From: Ignavibacteria bacterium
GTDB taxonomy: Bacteria; Bacteroidota; Ignavibacteria; Tepidaquicellales; OLB5
Reading direction: 5' to 3'
NCBI GenBank assembly: GCA_026417195.1
Contig: JAOADS010000106.1
Coordinates: 1 to 7,725 of the forward strand
DNA length: 7,725 nt
Shown here piece after piece: positions 1 to 6,157 of this stretch (position 1 is its first letter; the number at the start of each line of letters is the position of its first letter). The translations under genes were made by a program, and so were the position numbers. The notes under the pieces were generated by a model, which was given only the letters and a program-made list of their open reading frames with translations, ran no database searches and had not been told where the DNA came from.

Positions 1-231
1 CTCATCTTCAGGCGCCGAAGCTTTAACAACTGTCTTGATGCCAAGCCGCTGCATCATCTGCTATTAGCCCCGATTTCTCGGGGTTATGTCAGACCTGAAG
101 GCAGATTACCTACGCGTTACTCACCCGTGCGCCACCTCCACAGCGATATTGCTACCACTGTTTCAGTTGACTTGCATGTATTAGGCACGCCGCCAACGTT
201 CGTCCTGAGCCAGGATCAAACTCTCCGTAGT
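1..231 (-). rRNA. rrs: 16S ribosomal RNA, 5' end (partial)
   Basis: Read on the minus strand, this stretch is the start of 16S rRNA. AGAGTTTGATCCTGGCTCAG (the universal 27F site) lies at 224-205. It is followed by GACGAACGTTGGCGGCGTGC and TAATACATGCAAGTC, then GTGGCGCACGGGTGAGTAAC further in. The mature 5' end is placed at about 231, seven bases before the 27F site as in E. coli; this is inferred and could be off by a few bases. The gene runs past the left edge, so only about the first 230 of some 1500 nt are present (through the V1 region and into V2). The V1 and V2 text resembles Ignavibacteria/Chlorobi and other Bacteroidota, which is the main taxonomic clue in the window. The gene is transcribed from the promoter near 380-410, divergently from the kinase operon. 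Confidence 0.97.
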
Positions 232-281
232 AAATTTTACAATTTTGAGTTTGAATTTTCTAGCGAACTCAAGAAGAATTT

Positions 282-305
282 ACGCACACAAACTTATGTT
301 TGCGT
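282..305 (-). other. rRNA leader hairpin after boxA
   Basis: CAAAC at 289-293 pairs with GTTTG at 298-302 around a TTAT loop, and ACG (282-284) can pair with CGT (303-305), leaving CACA bulged out. It follows boxA by 8 nt in the direction of transcription, where boxC-like or processing structures often occur. Its function is inferred from position alone. Confidence 0.4.
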
Positions 306-313
306 GTTATGGC

Positions 314-325
314 TGTTGAAAGAAC
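314..325 (-). promoter_or_regulatory. boxA-like rRNA antitermination site
   Basis: The minus strand reads GTTCTTTCAACA, close to the rRNA boxA element (E. coli rrn core TGCTCTTTAACA), which is bound by NusB-NusE to make rRNA transcription resistant to Rho. It lies in the leader between the promoter and the 16S gene, the usual place. The call rests on the motif and its position only. Confidence 0.6.
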
Positions 326-330
326 GAAAT

Positions 331-368
331 AATTATACTTAAATTAAAAAGTAACGTGAAGTATAATT
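331..368 (-). repeat. 10-bp perfect inverted repeat in rRNA leader
   Basis: AATTATACTT at 331-340 and AAGTATAATT at 359-368 are exact reverse complements separated by 18 bases. In the rRNA precursor this sits within about the first 45 nt after the inferred start site, before boxA. It could fold as an AU-rich hairpin with a large loop, or act at DNA level as a two-half-site operator. There is no U-run after it, so a terminator is unlikely. Confidence 0.6.
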
Positions 369-379
369 TAACAGGACTG

Positions 380-410
380 CAAATTTAGCTTTTTTTTGAA
401 AAAAAGTCAA
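380..410 (-). promoter_or_regulatory. rRNA operon promoter, Bacteroidota type
   Basis: On the minus strand TTGAC (410-406) supplies the -33 element. TAAATTTG (387-380) matches the Bacteroidota primary-sigma -7 consensus TAnnTTTG exactly. The gap between TTG and TA is 20 nt, as expected for this promoter class, and transcription should start near 374-376. An AT-rich stretch just upstream (about 413-424) could act as an UP element. The spacer contains a near-perfect A/T palindrome (389-406). The position about 145 nt before the 16S 5' end fits an rRNA leader. The start site itself is inferred. Confidence 0.82.
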
Positions 411-492
411 GACACGAAAAAATTGCGGAAGTAATTTCTGATACTTTGCAGATGATGGGTTGATTTTCTAAATAATTTTTTCTGAACGGTTG

Positions 493-520
493 TTGAAGTT
501 GCAAATACAATGTGTATGAT
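493..520 (+). promoter_or_regulatory. candidate promoter for kinase operon
   Basis: TTGAAG (493-498) and TATGAT (515-520) are separated by 16 nt, a fair match to a general sigma70 promoter, giving a start near 527 and a leader of about 120 nt. However, the rRNA promoter in the same window uses the Bacteroidota TAnnTTTG form, and I found no good match to that on this strand. This is only the best of several AT-rich candidates. Confidence 0.22.
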
Positions 521-648
521 AATTTAATTTTTTTGTCAATTAAAATTTTGGTATAAGAGTCCCACTTAAAACATAATGAATTTATGCCATTTTCTGGCAA
601 TTAAAAATAGATTTTTATTAAAATACATATCGGTTATCTTTAGTTTTA

Positions 649-1869
649 ATGAGAAACTATGGCTCTGCAAATATAAAAATTGCTTTACTCATAACCGGAG
701 TCGCAATTATAATTGCAACACTGATTTATACACAGTTACTGGTAAGAGAAATCTTACAGCGGGAAAGAGAAATTGCAAATCTATATGCCAAGTCAATTGA
801 GTTTATAGCAAATGATGAAAACCAGTCCGGTGAATATAATTTTATATTCAACATGATAATAAATTCAGGCTCTATTAATTTTCCTATAGTTGTGACAGAT
901 GCAAAAACAAAAAGGCCTACGTTTATAAAAAATATCGAAATCGATTCAGCTATTCCTCAGGAAAAAAGAACAAGAATGATAACAGAAATGATAGCTGAGA
1001 TGGATGAAGTCAATCCGCCTATAAAGGTAACTTTTCAGGACTCAATTGAGTTGAGCTACGTTCATTATGGTCAGTCAGCTCTTGTTACCAGACTACAGAC
1101 GCTTCCTATAATACAGTTTGTTGTTGCCGGAATATTTATCCTGCTTGGTTATTTTGGTTTCAATTATATTAGGAAGACAGAACAAAGTAACATCTGGGTC
1201 GGGTTATCAAAAGAAACTGCACATCAGCTTGGTACCCCGCTTTCAAGTTTAATGGGTTGGAATGAATTAATCAAAGCCAGTGCCTCCAAGCCAGAAAAGG
1301 TAGTTATGCTTGCATCAGAGATGACAAATGATATTGAAAGGCTTAACAAAATTGCAAATAGATTTTCAAAAATAGGTTCAAAACCTGATTTAAGAAAAGA
1401 AAATGTATATGAAGTTATAGAACGAGTAGTTAGATACTTTGAAATAAGAATACCGAGAATAAGCACGGGTACTTTTGAGAATAACAGGAGAAAAATTAAT
1501 CTTAAGATAACAGGAGATAAAAATGCCTCTGCCTTAATTAACGCGGAGTTGTTTGAATGGGTAATAGAGAACCTTATAAAGAATTCTCTTGATGCTATAG
1601 AAAATACCGAGGGCAGTATATATATAAACATAGAAGACAGAACTACTCATGTATTCGTTGATGTAACAGATACTGGCAAGGGAATAGACCTTCGTTTCAA
1701 AAAGGATATATTCAGGCCGGGTTATAGCACTAAAATGAGAGGATGGGGACTTGGATTAAGTCTTTCTAAGAGAATAATTGAGAACTATCATAAGGGGAAA
1801 TTATTTATAAAGGATTCAGAGCCCGGCAAAGGGACTACCTTCAGAATCAGACTTGATAAAGGGAAATAA
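649..1869 (+). CDS. two-TM sensor histidine kinase
   Basis: An inner-membrane sensor kinase of 406 aa that should autophosphorylate on histidine and pass the phosphate to a response regulator. TM1 is at about residues 9-32 and TM2 at about 153-174, enclosing a periplasmic sensor region of about 120 aa with no domain I recognise. No HAMP or PAS domain is evident. The DHp helix carries the phosphoacceptor H192 in HQLGTP, followed by the HATPase_c domain: N-box ENLIKNSLDA (307-316), G1 box DTGKGID (341-347) and G2 box RGWGLGL (364-370). Q193 replaces the acidic residue usual after the histidine, while T196 is kept; this HQLGTP form is common in Bacteroidota kinases. The ATG at 649 puts TM1 at the N-terminus, and no Shine-Dalgarno is visible, as often in this phylum. 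It is the first gene of a three-gene operon; no response regulator is in view. Confidence 0.93.
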   Translation: MRNYGSANIKIALLITGVAIIIATLIYTQLLVREILQREREIANLYAKSIEFIANDENQSGEYNFIFNMIINSGSINFPIVVTDAKTKRPTFIKNIEIDSAIPQEKRTRMITEMIAEMDEVNPPIKVTFQDSIELSYVHYGQSALVTRLQTLPIIQFVVAGIFILLGYFGFNYIRKTEQSNIWVGLSKETAHQLGTPLSSLMGWNELIKASASKPEKVVMLASEMTNDIERLNKIANRFSKIGSKPDLRKENVYEVIERVVRYFEIRIPRISTGTFENNRRKINLKITGDKNASALINAELFEWVIENLIKNSLDAIENTEGSIYINIEDRTTHVFVDVTDTGKGIDLRFKKDIFRPGYSTKMRGWGLGLSLSKRIIENYHKGKLFIKDSEPGKGTTFRIRLDKGK

Positions 1870-1871
1870 AA

Positions 1872-2351
1872 ATGTTAAGGAACAAAAATAATACCGATTC
1901 AATTACAAAGGCTGTAAGAAACTGTAATTTGTTTTCAGATTTCTCAGACAGGGAAATCAAGAAACTGATTTCAATTTCGCATATACGGGACTATTCAGAA
2001 GGGGAGAAGATATTCTCAGAAGGCAGCCTGGGAATATGTTTTTACCTTATTGTAAAGGGAAGTGTGTCAGTGGTAACTGAAAAAGATGGCGAGTTAAAGG
2101 AAGTCAGAGAATTTGGAGAAGGAGCTTGTTTCTCTGAAGTTCACATTTTTACGGAAACCTATCATTCAGTCAGCTGTATTTCAAAAGATGTAACGAGACT
2201 GCTTGTTTTGTCAAGGCCGGATATTGAAGATCTGATGAAAATAGATCTTCGTTTTACCGTTCGTGTTATGAGTAAGTTTCTGAATTTCTTTGGTACAAAA
2301 CTTCAGGAACTTTATGAGGAAAACCGTAAACTAAAACTTTCTTCTTTTTGA
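1872..2351 (+). CDS. stand-alone cyclic nucleotide-binding-fold protein
   Basis: A 159-aa cytoplasmic protein that is almost entirely one CRP/CNB-like beta-barrel. It opens with LFSDFSDREIKKL (about 20-32) and continues with the EGEKIFSEG turn (43-51), YLIVKGSVSVV (58-68) and a phosphate-binding-cassette-like segment FSEVHIF (87-93). A C-terminal helix follows (about 116-156), apparently amphipathic or coiled. There is no helix-turn-helix, so it is not a CRP-type DNA-binding regulator; a regulatory subunit or partner of the kinase is one guess. In the cassette the usual FGE reads FSE, and the arginine that binds the cyclic phosphate appears to be H98, so nucleotide binding is doubtful. It starts 2 nt after the kinase stop, with AAAGGG 8 nt before the ATG as a fair ribosome-binding site. 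The fold call is firm; the ligand is unknown. Confidence 0.9.
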   Translation: MLRNKNNTDSITKAVRNCNLFSDFSDREIKKLISISHIRDYSEGEKIFSEGSLGICFYLIVKGSVSVVTEKDGELKEVREFGEGACFSEVHIFTETYHSVSCISKDVTRLLVLSRPDIEDLMKIDLRFTVRVMSKFLNFFGTKLQELYEENRKLKLSSF

Positions 2352-4621
2352 TAAAAACATTAATTAACATTCTGAAAAAAGTTACCCAAAGCAGGATAGC
2401 TGTCATAGTGCTTCTTCTGATGTTTAAGGCACTTTTTCAGTTCCTGCTTATCTCAAGCGGAATGAAATGGCTTACTGCTGATGACTATTCAAGAACGGTA
2501 ATATCCTGGGAATGGCTTCAGGATCCGAGAATTTATTCAGGGGTATGGCTGAGTATGCACTTCTGGATAAGTGGTGTGTTTATCTGGTTATTCAATGACC
2601 TGATAGCAGGACCAGTTGCTGCAAGTATTCTTTTTTCATCTCTTACTCTTATATTTCTTTATCTTACATTCGAGATGATTTTTGGTAAAACTGTAGCAGT
2701 TTTATCTTCACTGATTTATTGTGTATTTCCTTTTCAGGTTTGGTTATCAAGTTCTGCAATGCCAGAACCAATATTTTTTTTCTTTATCACTTTTTCTTTT
2801 TACTGTTTTCTTTTATGGTACAAAACTAAAGACAGAAAACCTTTTGCACTTTTGATTTCAGTTGTAAGTTTAGGCTTCGCGAATCTTCTGAGATATGAAG
2901 GTTGGTTTTTTACAGCTTCTTTTATAATTCTAATCGCTTATTTATGCATATCAAATAAGGAAAAGAGCCGGACATTTGCGGTAAATATTTTTATTTCTCT
3001 GATACCTGTTGCAAGCATATTATGGTGGCTTTATCAGAATTTTGCCGACTACGGAGATGCTCTATACTTTATTAAAGAAACTAACAGAATTTATTCAGAC
3101 CACTCAAGCGCAGGAACATTGCAGAAAATAGTTCAATATCCTTTTTTCATCTTTTACATAGCACCTATTACAACTTTAATTGCATTACCCAAAATCTTAA
3201 AAACATTTTCAGTTAAGACAGAAAATATCCCAGTTAACTTTAAACTTATAAGACTATTTCTATTCTTCAATTTGCTGGAGTTGCTCTTGCTTACGCTCGG
3301 AGGTGTGTTTGGTACCGGAGGTACAAATATGATATCAAGATATGTGGTTTTAAATTCAATTTTTCTTTTTCCCTTTGCAGTATGGCAGTTAACTGAACTG
3401 AGAAATTATATTCTTGTGAGTTCTATTGTGATTATATTGGTCATCAACGTGATATGGAGTTATAACTATCAGCTTGCCTACAGGGAAGATACCTATGAAG
3501 TAGCAGAGCTTACAAGAAATCTTGTAAAAAACGGCTATATTTCAGACACGGATAAGGTTTACTTTGAGCCGGAGCAGGGGTATTACGATATATTTGCTTT
3601 AAAGGTAATTTCAAACAAGCCCCAGATTTTTACAAGTGATACCATACCAACATATTTTTCTGTTGATTTGCCTTCTTCCAGAAAAACTTCAAGAAAGAAA
3701 AAATCAGATGAACAGTTAAGACTTAACATACTTGAGTTAAGAAAATTCATTGAAAGCAAAAACATAAAACTTTTTATTGCAAGAAGTGATCTGTTGATTG
3801 ACAAATTAAAAAAGCTTAGTTATAAGAAAGAACAGATAGGGGACTACCATATATTTTATATATCTGATCTGAAGGTCCGCACGGACAGAAACGGAAATAA
3901 CACAGAAGATAACATAAGGAAACCTAAAGAAGATGAGATTTCATTTGACAGAAAATTTATACTTAAAGATTTCAGAATAGATAATTCCAACCTTGGAATT
4001 AATCCCCAGACAGTATCTTTAAAGTGGGAATTGACAGATATTTCATTGCTTGACAGTCTCAATACAGAAACAGAAGAATACGGCAGATATAAGGCTGTGA
4101 TAGAACTTGCTTATCCGGGAACGGACAGCATCGCATATGACACTGAAACGAATATATTTTCCGAAAGGAATGTGGAAGATTTTTTTGAAACCGAAGAGAT
4201 AAAAAACATTATGATACTTAAACCCTTTGCTCTGCTTTACTATTCTGTAAGGCTTAAACCAGCACCTTTTGAAAGCGGACTTTACGAGGTCAGATTGTCA
4301 GTAAATGATTTAATCACTAAATCACGTTTAAAGGTTTACCGTGGAGATAGTTTATATATACCTTTACGGGAATTTTCTGAGCAGACTTCCGATACAGTTA
4401 AAACTGATCATAAGATAAAAAAGATAAAAGACAGGCCTCAAAACAGCACTTACTATCTTCTGGGAAATGTGATAGCCATGTTTCCAAATGCAAATTACAA
4501 TGCTGTTATGAAGAAATCATCTGAAGTATCAAGGGTTATAATACGTAACGGCTTTATGCTACCTTTTCTTAACAGACATCAGGGAGATCACATGCTTGAT
4601 ATAGTCTTTACTTATTTTTAG
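2348..4621 (+). CDS. GT-C family membrane glycosyltransferase (GT39/ArnT-like)
   Basis: A 757-aa polytopic inner-membrane protein with about 11-12 hydrophobic segments in residues 17-371 and a long soluble, probably periplasmic, C-terminal part (about 373-757). The GT-C signature is visible: TM1, then a periplasmic loop with the acidic pair D45-D46 in TADDYSR, where the family places its catalytic or metal-binding acid. LRYEGW (181-186) and ISRYVV (329-334) are also typical of bacterial GT39/PMT-like proteins that take polyprenyl-phosphate sugars. The acceptor is unknown; a lipid, glycan or protein of the envelope is likely. The start is a TTG whose last two bases overlap the preceding TGA stop (TTGA). 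The frame is closed by a stop at 2327, and the first ATG (residue 25) would cut away most of TM1, so TTG fits best; GTG at residue 21 is the alternative. The soluble tail includes a beta-rich segment (about 535-665). Confidence 0.86.
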   Translation: MIKTLINILKKVTQSRIAVIVLLLMFKALFQFLLISSGMKWLTADDYSRTVISWEWLQDPRIYSGVWLSMHFWISGVFIWLFNDLIAGPVAASILFSSLTLIFLYLTFEMIFGKTVAVLSSLIYCVFPFQVWLSSSAMPEPIFFFFITFSFYCFLLWYKTKDRKPFALLISVVSLGFANLLRYEGWFFTASFIILIAYLCISNKEKSRTFAVNIFISLIPVASILWWLYQNFADYGDALYFIKETNRIYSDHSSAGTLQKIVQYPFFIFYIAPITTLIALPKILKTFSVKTENIPVNFKLIRLFLFFNLLELLLLTLGGVFGTGGTNMISRYVVLNSIFLFPFAVWQLTELRNYILVSSIVIILVINVIWSYNYQLAYREDTYEVAELTRNLVKNGYISDTDKVYFEPEQGYYDIFALKVISNKPQIFTSDTIPTYFSVDLPSSRKTSRKKKSDEQLRLNILELRKFIESKNIKLFIARSDLLIDKLKKLSYKKEQIGDYHIFYISDLKVRTDRNGNNTEDNIRKPKEDEISFDRKFILKDFRIDNSNLGINPQTVSLKWELTDISLLDSLNTETEEYGRYKAVIELAYPGTDSIAYDTETNIFSERNVEDFFETEEIKNIMILKPFALLYYSVRLKPAPFESGLYEVRLSVNDLITKSRLKVYRGDSLYIPLREFSEQTSDTVKTDHKIKKIKDRPQNSTYYLLGNVIAMFPNANYNAVMKKSSEVSRVIIRNGFMLPFLNRHQGDHMLDIVFTYF
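4608..4621. other. 14-nt convergent gene overlap
   Basis: The plus-strand glycosyltransferase stop (TAG, 4619-4621) lies inside the last codons of the minus-strand methyltransferase, whose stop (TAA) is read from 4610-4608. No stem-loop plus U-run terminator is visible on either strand around the junction. The T-run at 4628-4634 on the plus strand has no stem before it. The two transcripts probably run into each other or end in a factor-dependent way. Confidence 0.85.
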
Positions 4622-5300
4622 TCTCTATTTTTTTAAGCCATCCATTCGGGTTGAATGTCATCATAAACTTCTCACAGCTTTTGTCAATTTCAAATTCACT
4701 GTGTGTTTTAAGAAATTCCTCTATTGCTTCATAGGGACCAGGCCCTGTGCCCCAGGCAGCATGAACCGGATGTCCGTTTAGATTTGAATCCTCAACAACA
4801 AGATAAGAGCCGTCAGTAACAAAGCTGTTGTAAATTTCCATTTCTTTTAAGACATGTTCTTTTGAATGATCAGAGTCGAGAATAACAATAACTTTTCTTT
4901 GAGCAGAGACGAGGTTTCTTACTTTATCTACAACTTCATTTGAAATACTTGAACCCTGAATGTATGTTATTTTAGGATGGAAAGGTAAATCAGGCATAGG
5001 ATCTACATCTATGCTGATTACTTTTCCGTTAATTTCCATAATGTCCATCAGTTTTGCAAAATAAAGTGCGCTTCCTCCTTGAAAAGTTCCGCATTCAATA
5101 GCTATATCTGGTCTAACCTTCCAGAAGATTTCCTGATACATCCAGAGATCACCGGGACATTTGAAAACTTTTCTGCCAAGGAAATAAGTTTCAGACCACA
5201 CTTTCGAATAGTAATATTTTGAATGGAATTCTTCCTCTGTATTTTCCGGTGGAGTAAGAAACCTCCTTATTCGTGCCAGGAGCTGTCTTCTTAGGTTCAT
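4608..5300 (-). CDS. CmcI-family SAM-dependent methyltransferase
   Basis: A 230-aa soluble protein of the cephalosporin hydroxylase/CmcI family (Pfam PF04989), which also includes rhamnosyl O-methyltransferases; despite the name, members are class I SAM-dependent methyltransferases. KCPGDLWMYQEI (47-58) is followed by the SAM-binding loop IECGTFQGGSALY (68-80), strand KVISIDVD (93-100), ILDSDHSKEHV (140-150) and VVEDSNLNGHP (168-178). It ends with the family's KFMMTFNPNGWL motif (211-222). D144, E170 and D171 keep the spacing of the metal ligands in the CmcI structure, so the enzyme looks intact. Beta-lactam biosynthesis is not suggested here; methylation of a polysaccharide or glycolipid sugar fits the neighbours better, by inference. 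Its ATG overlaps the dapF stop as ATGA, so it is probably translationally coupled. Its 3' end overlaps the convergent glycosyltransferase by 14 nt. Confidence 0.9.
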   Translation of the reverse strand: MNLRRQLLARIRRFLTPPENTEEEFHSKYYYSKVWSETYFLGRKVFKCPGDLWMYQEIFWKVRPDIAIECGTFQGGSALYFAKLMDIMEINGKVISIDVDPMPDLPFHPKITYIQGSSISNEVVDKVRNLVSAQRKVIVILDSDHSKEHVLKEMEIYNSFVTDGSYLVVEDSNLNGHPVHAAWGTGPGPYEAIEEFLKTHSEFEIDKSCEKFMMTFNPNGWLKKIETKNK

Positions 5301-6157
5301 AGTTCAATCATGCCTTCTGAAATTTTTCTTGCACTTCCTTTAAGTGAAAGTTCCATTATTCTTGAATGACTGTAAACAAAGTTCACTTCAAGTGTTTCTC
5401 CGCTCTGAACCTCTGCCTTGACCGGCAGGGTTAATTTATTTCTGAAAACAGAGGAAATAGCAGATGATATTACACCTGTTCCACAGGCAAGTGTTTCTCT
5501 TTCAACTCCTCTCTCATAAGTTCTTATCCTCAGATCATTTTTTCCATTAGGCATCACGAAGTTAACATTACATCCCCTTGGCTGAAATTCGTGATGAAAG
5601 CGGATAAGCTTTCCGTAAAAGTTTACATCTAGGCGGCTGAGCTCATTAGTTCCCAATACCTCTGTATTTGTTTCATTATCAAGATAAACTACAACATGAT
5701 CTGATCCAACATTTATGTAATCAACATTCAGTATCTTCTGTCCTTTTCCGAAATCGACATTTATATCAATATCAAGCGAAATCTCCTCCGGCTCAGGGAA
5801 AAAAACTGTAATATATCCGCTTTCTGAAATTTCAGCTTTATATGATTTTCCAGCTGCATCAATCACAAAAGTTTTGCTTTTTGTAATTCCGTTATTTAAA
5901 GCGAACATTGCTGTACATCTGGCTCCGTTTCCGCACATTGCTCCGCTTGAACCGTCACGGTTGTAGTAATTCATCCTAAGGTTTTCAGGACCTGCCTGTT
6001 CGACGAAAATTACTCCGTCAATATCAGGGAAATGATCTCTGCAGATTCTTACTGTAAATTCCTTTTGTAAATTAATAGAAATTTTTTCATCTCTGTTATC
6101 TATCATAACGAAATCATTTCCTGCACCGCTGAATATTTCGTAACGAATTTTATTCAT
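5297..6157 (-). CDS. dapF: diaminopimelate epimerase
   Basis: A cytoplasmic, cofactor-independent racemase of 286 aa, the normal length, that converts LL- to meso-diaminopimelate for lysine and for peptidoglycan cross-links. Both pseudo-symmetric halves and both catalytic cysteines are present: C75 in MCGNGARC (74-81) and C225 in LACGTG (223-228). The N-terminal GAGNDFVMID (11-20), the substrate-binding YNRDGS (65-70) and ERGVERET (215-222) are typical. The form GVERET, with extra residues compared with the proteobacterial GAGET, is a normal variant. The ATG follows the TGA of the lptD-like gene with no gap, and AGAGG lies 10 nt upstream inside that gene, which suggests coupled translation. 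No other dap gene is in the window, so dapF here is separated from the rest of its pathway. Confidence 0.97.
   Translation of the reverse strand: MNKIRYEIFSGAGNDFVMIDNRDEKISINLQKEFTVRICRDHFPDIDGVIFVEQAGPENLRMNYYNRDGSSGAMCGNGARCTAMFALNNGITKSKTFVIDAAGKSYKAEISESGYITVFFPEPEEISLDIDINVDFGKGQKILNVDYINVGSDHVVVYLDNETNTEVLGTNELSRLDVNFYGKLIRFHHEFQPRGCNVNFVMPNGKNDLRIRTYERGVERETLACGTGVISSAISSVFRNKLTLPVKAEVQSGETLEVNFVYSHSRIMELSLKGSARKISEGMIEL

Larger units (their letters stand above)
232..648. other. rRNA/kinase divergent intergenic region
   Basis: About 417 bp separate the 16S gene (minus strand) from the histidine kinase (plus strand). No convincing gene lies here: the short open frames are AT-rich, match no family I recognise, and one runs straight through the rRNA promoter. 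On the minus strand the region holds the rRNA promoter (380-410), then a transcribed leader of roughly 140 nt with an inverted repeat (331-368), a boxA-like site (314-325) and a small hairpin (282-305). On the plus strand there is a weak candidate promoter at 493-520. A small inverted repeat (TGCCA at 585-589, TGGCA at 595-599, 5-base loop) lies before the kinase start and has no assigned role. The rest is AT-rich spacer in which I see nothing further. Confidence 0.8.

Noticed and set aside
127..342. Open frame of 71 codons on the plus strand
   Set aside because: It is antisense to the start of the 16S rRNA gene and its leader; the sequence is fully explained by rRNA.
533..557. TTGTCA and TATAAG as a plus-strand promoter
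   Set aside because: The spacer is only 13 nt, too short for a normal -35/-10 pair.
585..599. TGCCA-TTTTC-TGGCA hairpin as a terminator
   Set aside because: The stem is only 5 bp, there is no convincing T-run directly after it, and no gene ends before it on either strand.
385..600. Open frame of 71 codons on the minus strand
   Set aside because: It runs through the rRNA promoter and its A/T spacer, has no recognisable motif or ribosome-binding site, and looks like chance in AT-rich DNA.
576..800. Open frame of 74 codons on the plus strand
   Set aside because: It overlaps the kinase start in another frame, and its product has no family features.
1224..1631. Minus-strand open frame opposite the kinase catalytic region
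   Set aside because: It is a shadow of the kinase coding sequence; the motif-bearing frame is on the plus strand.
3583..4062. Two minus-strand open frames opposite the glycosyltransferase tail
   Set aside because: Both lie wholly within the real gene and lack any recognisable motif.
4628..4634. T-run after the glycosyltransferase stop as an intrinsic terminator
   Set aside because: No stem-loop precedes it, and it lies inside the coding sequence of the opposite-strand methyltransferase.
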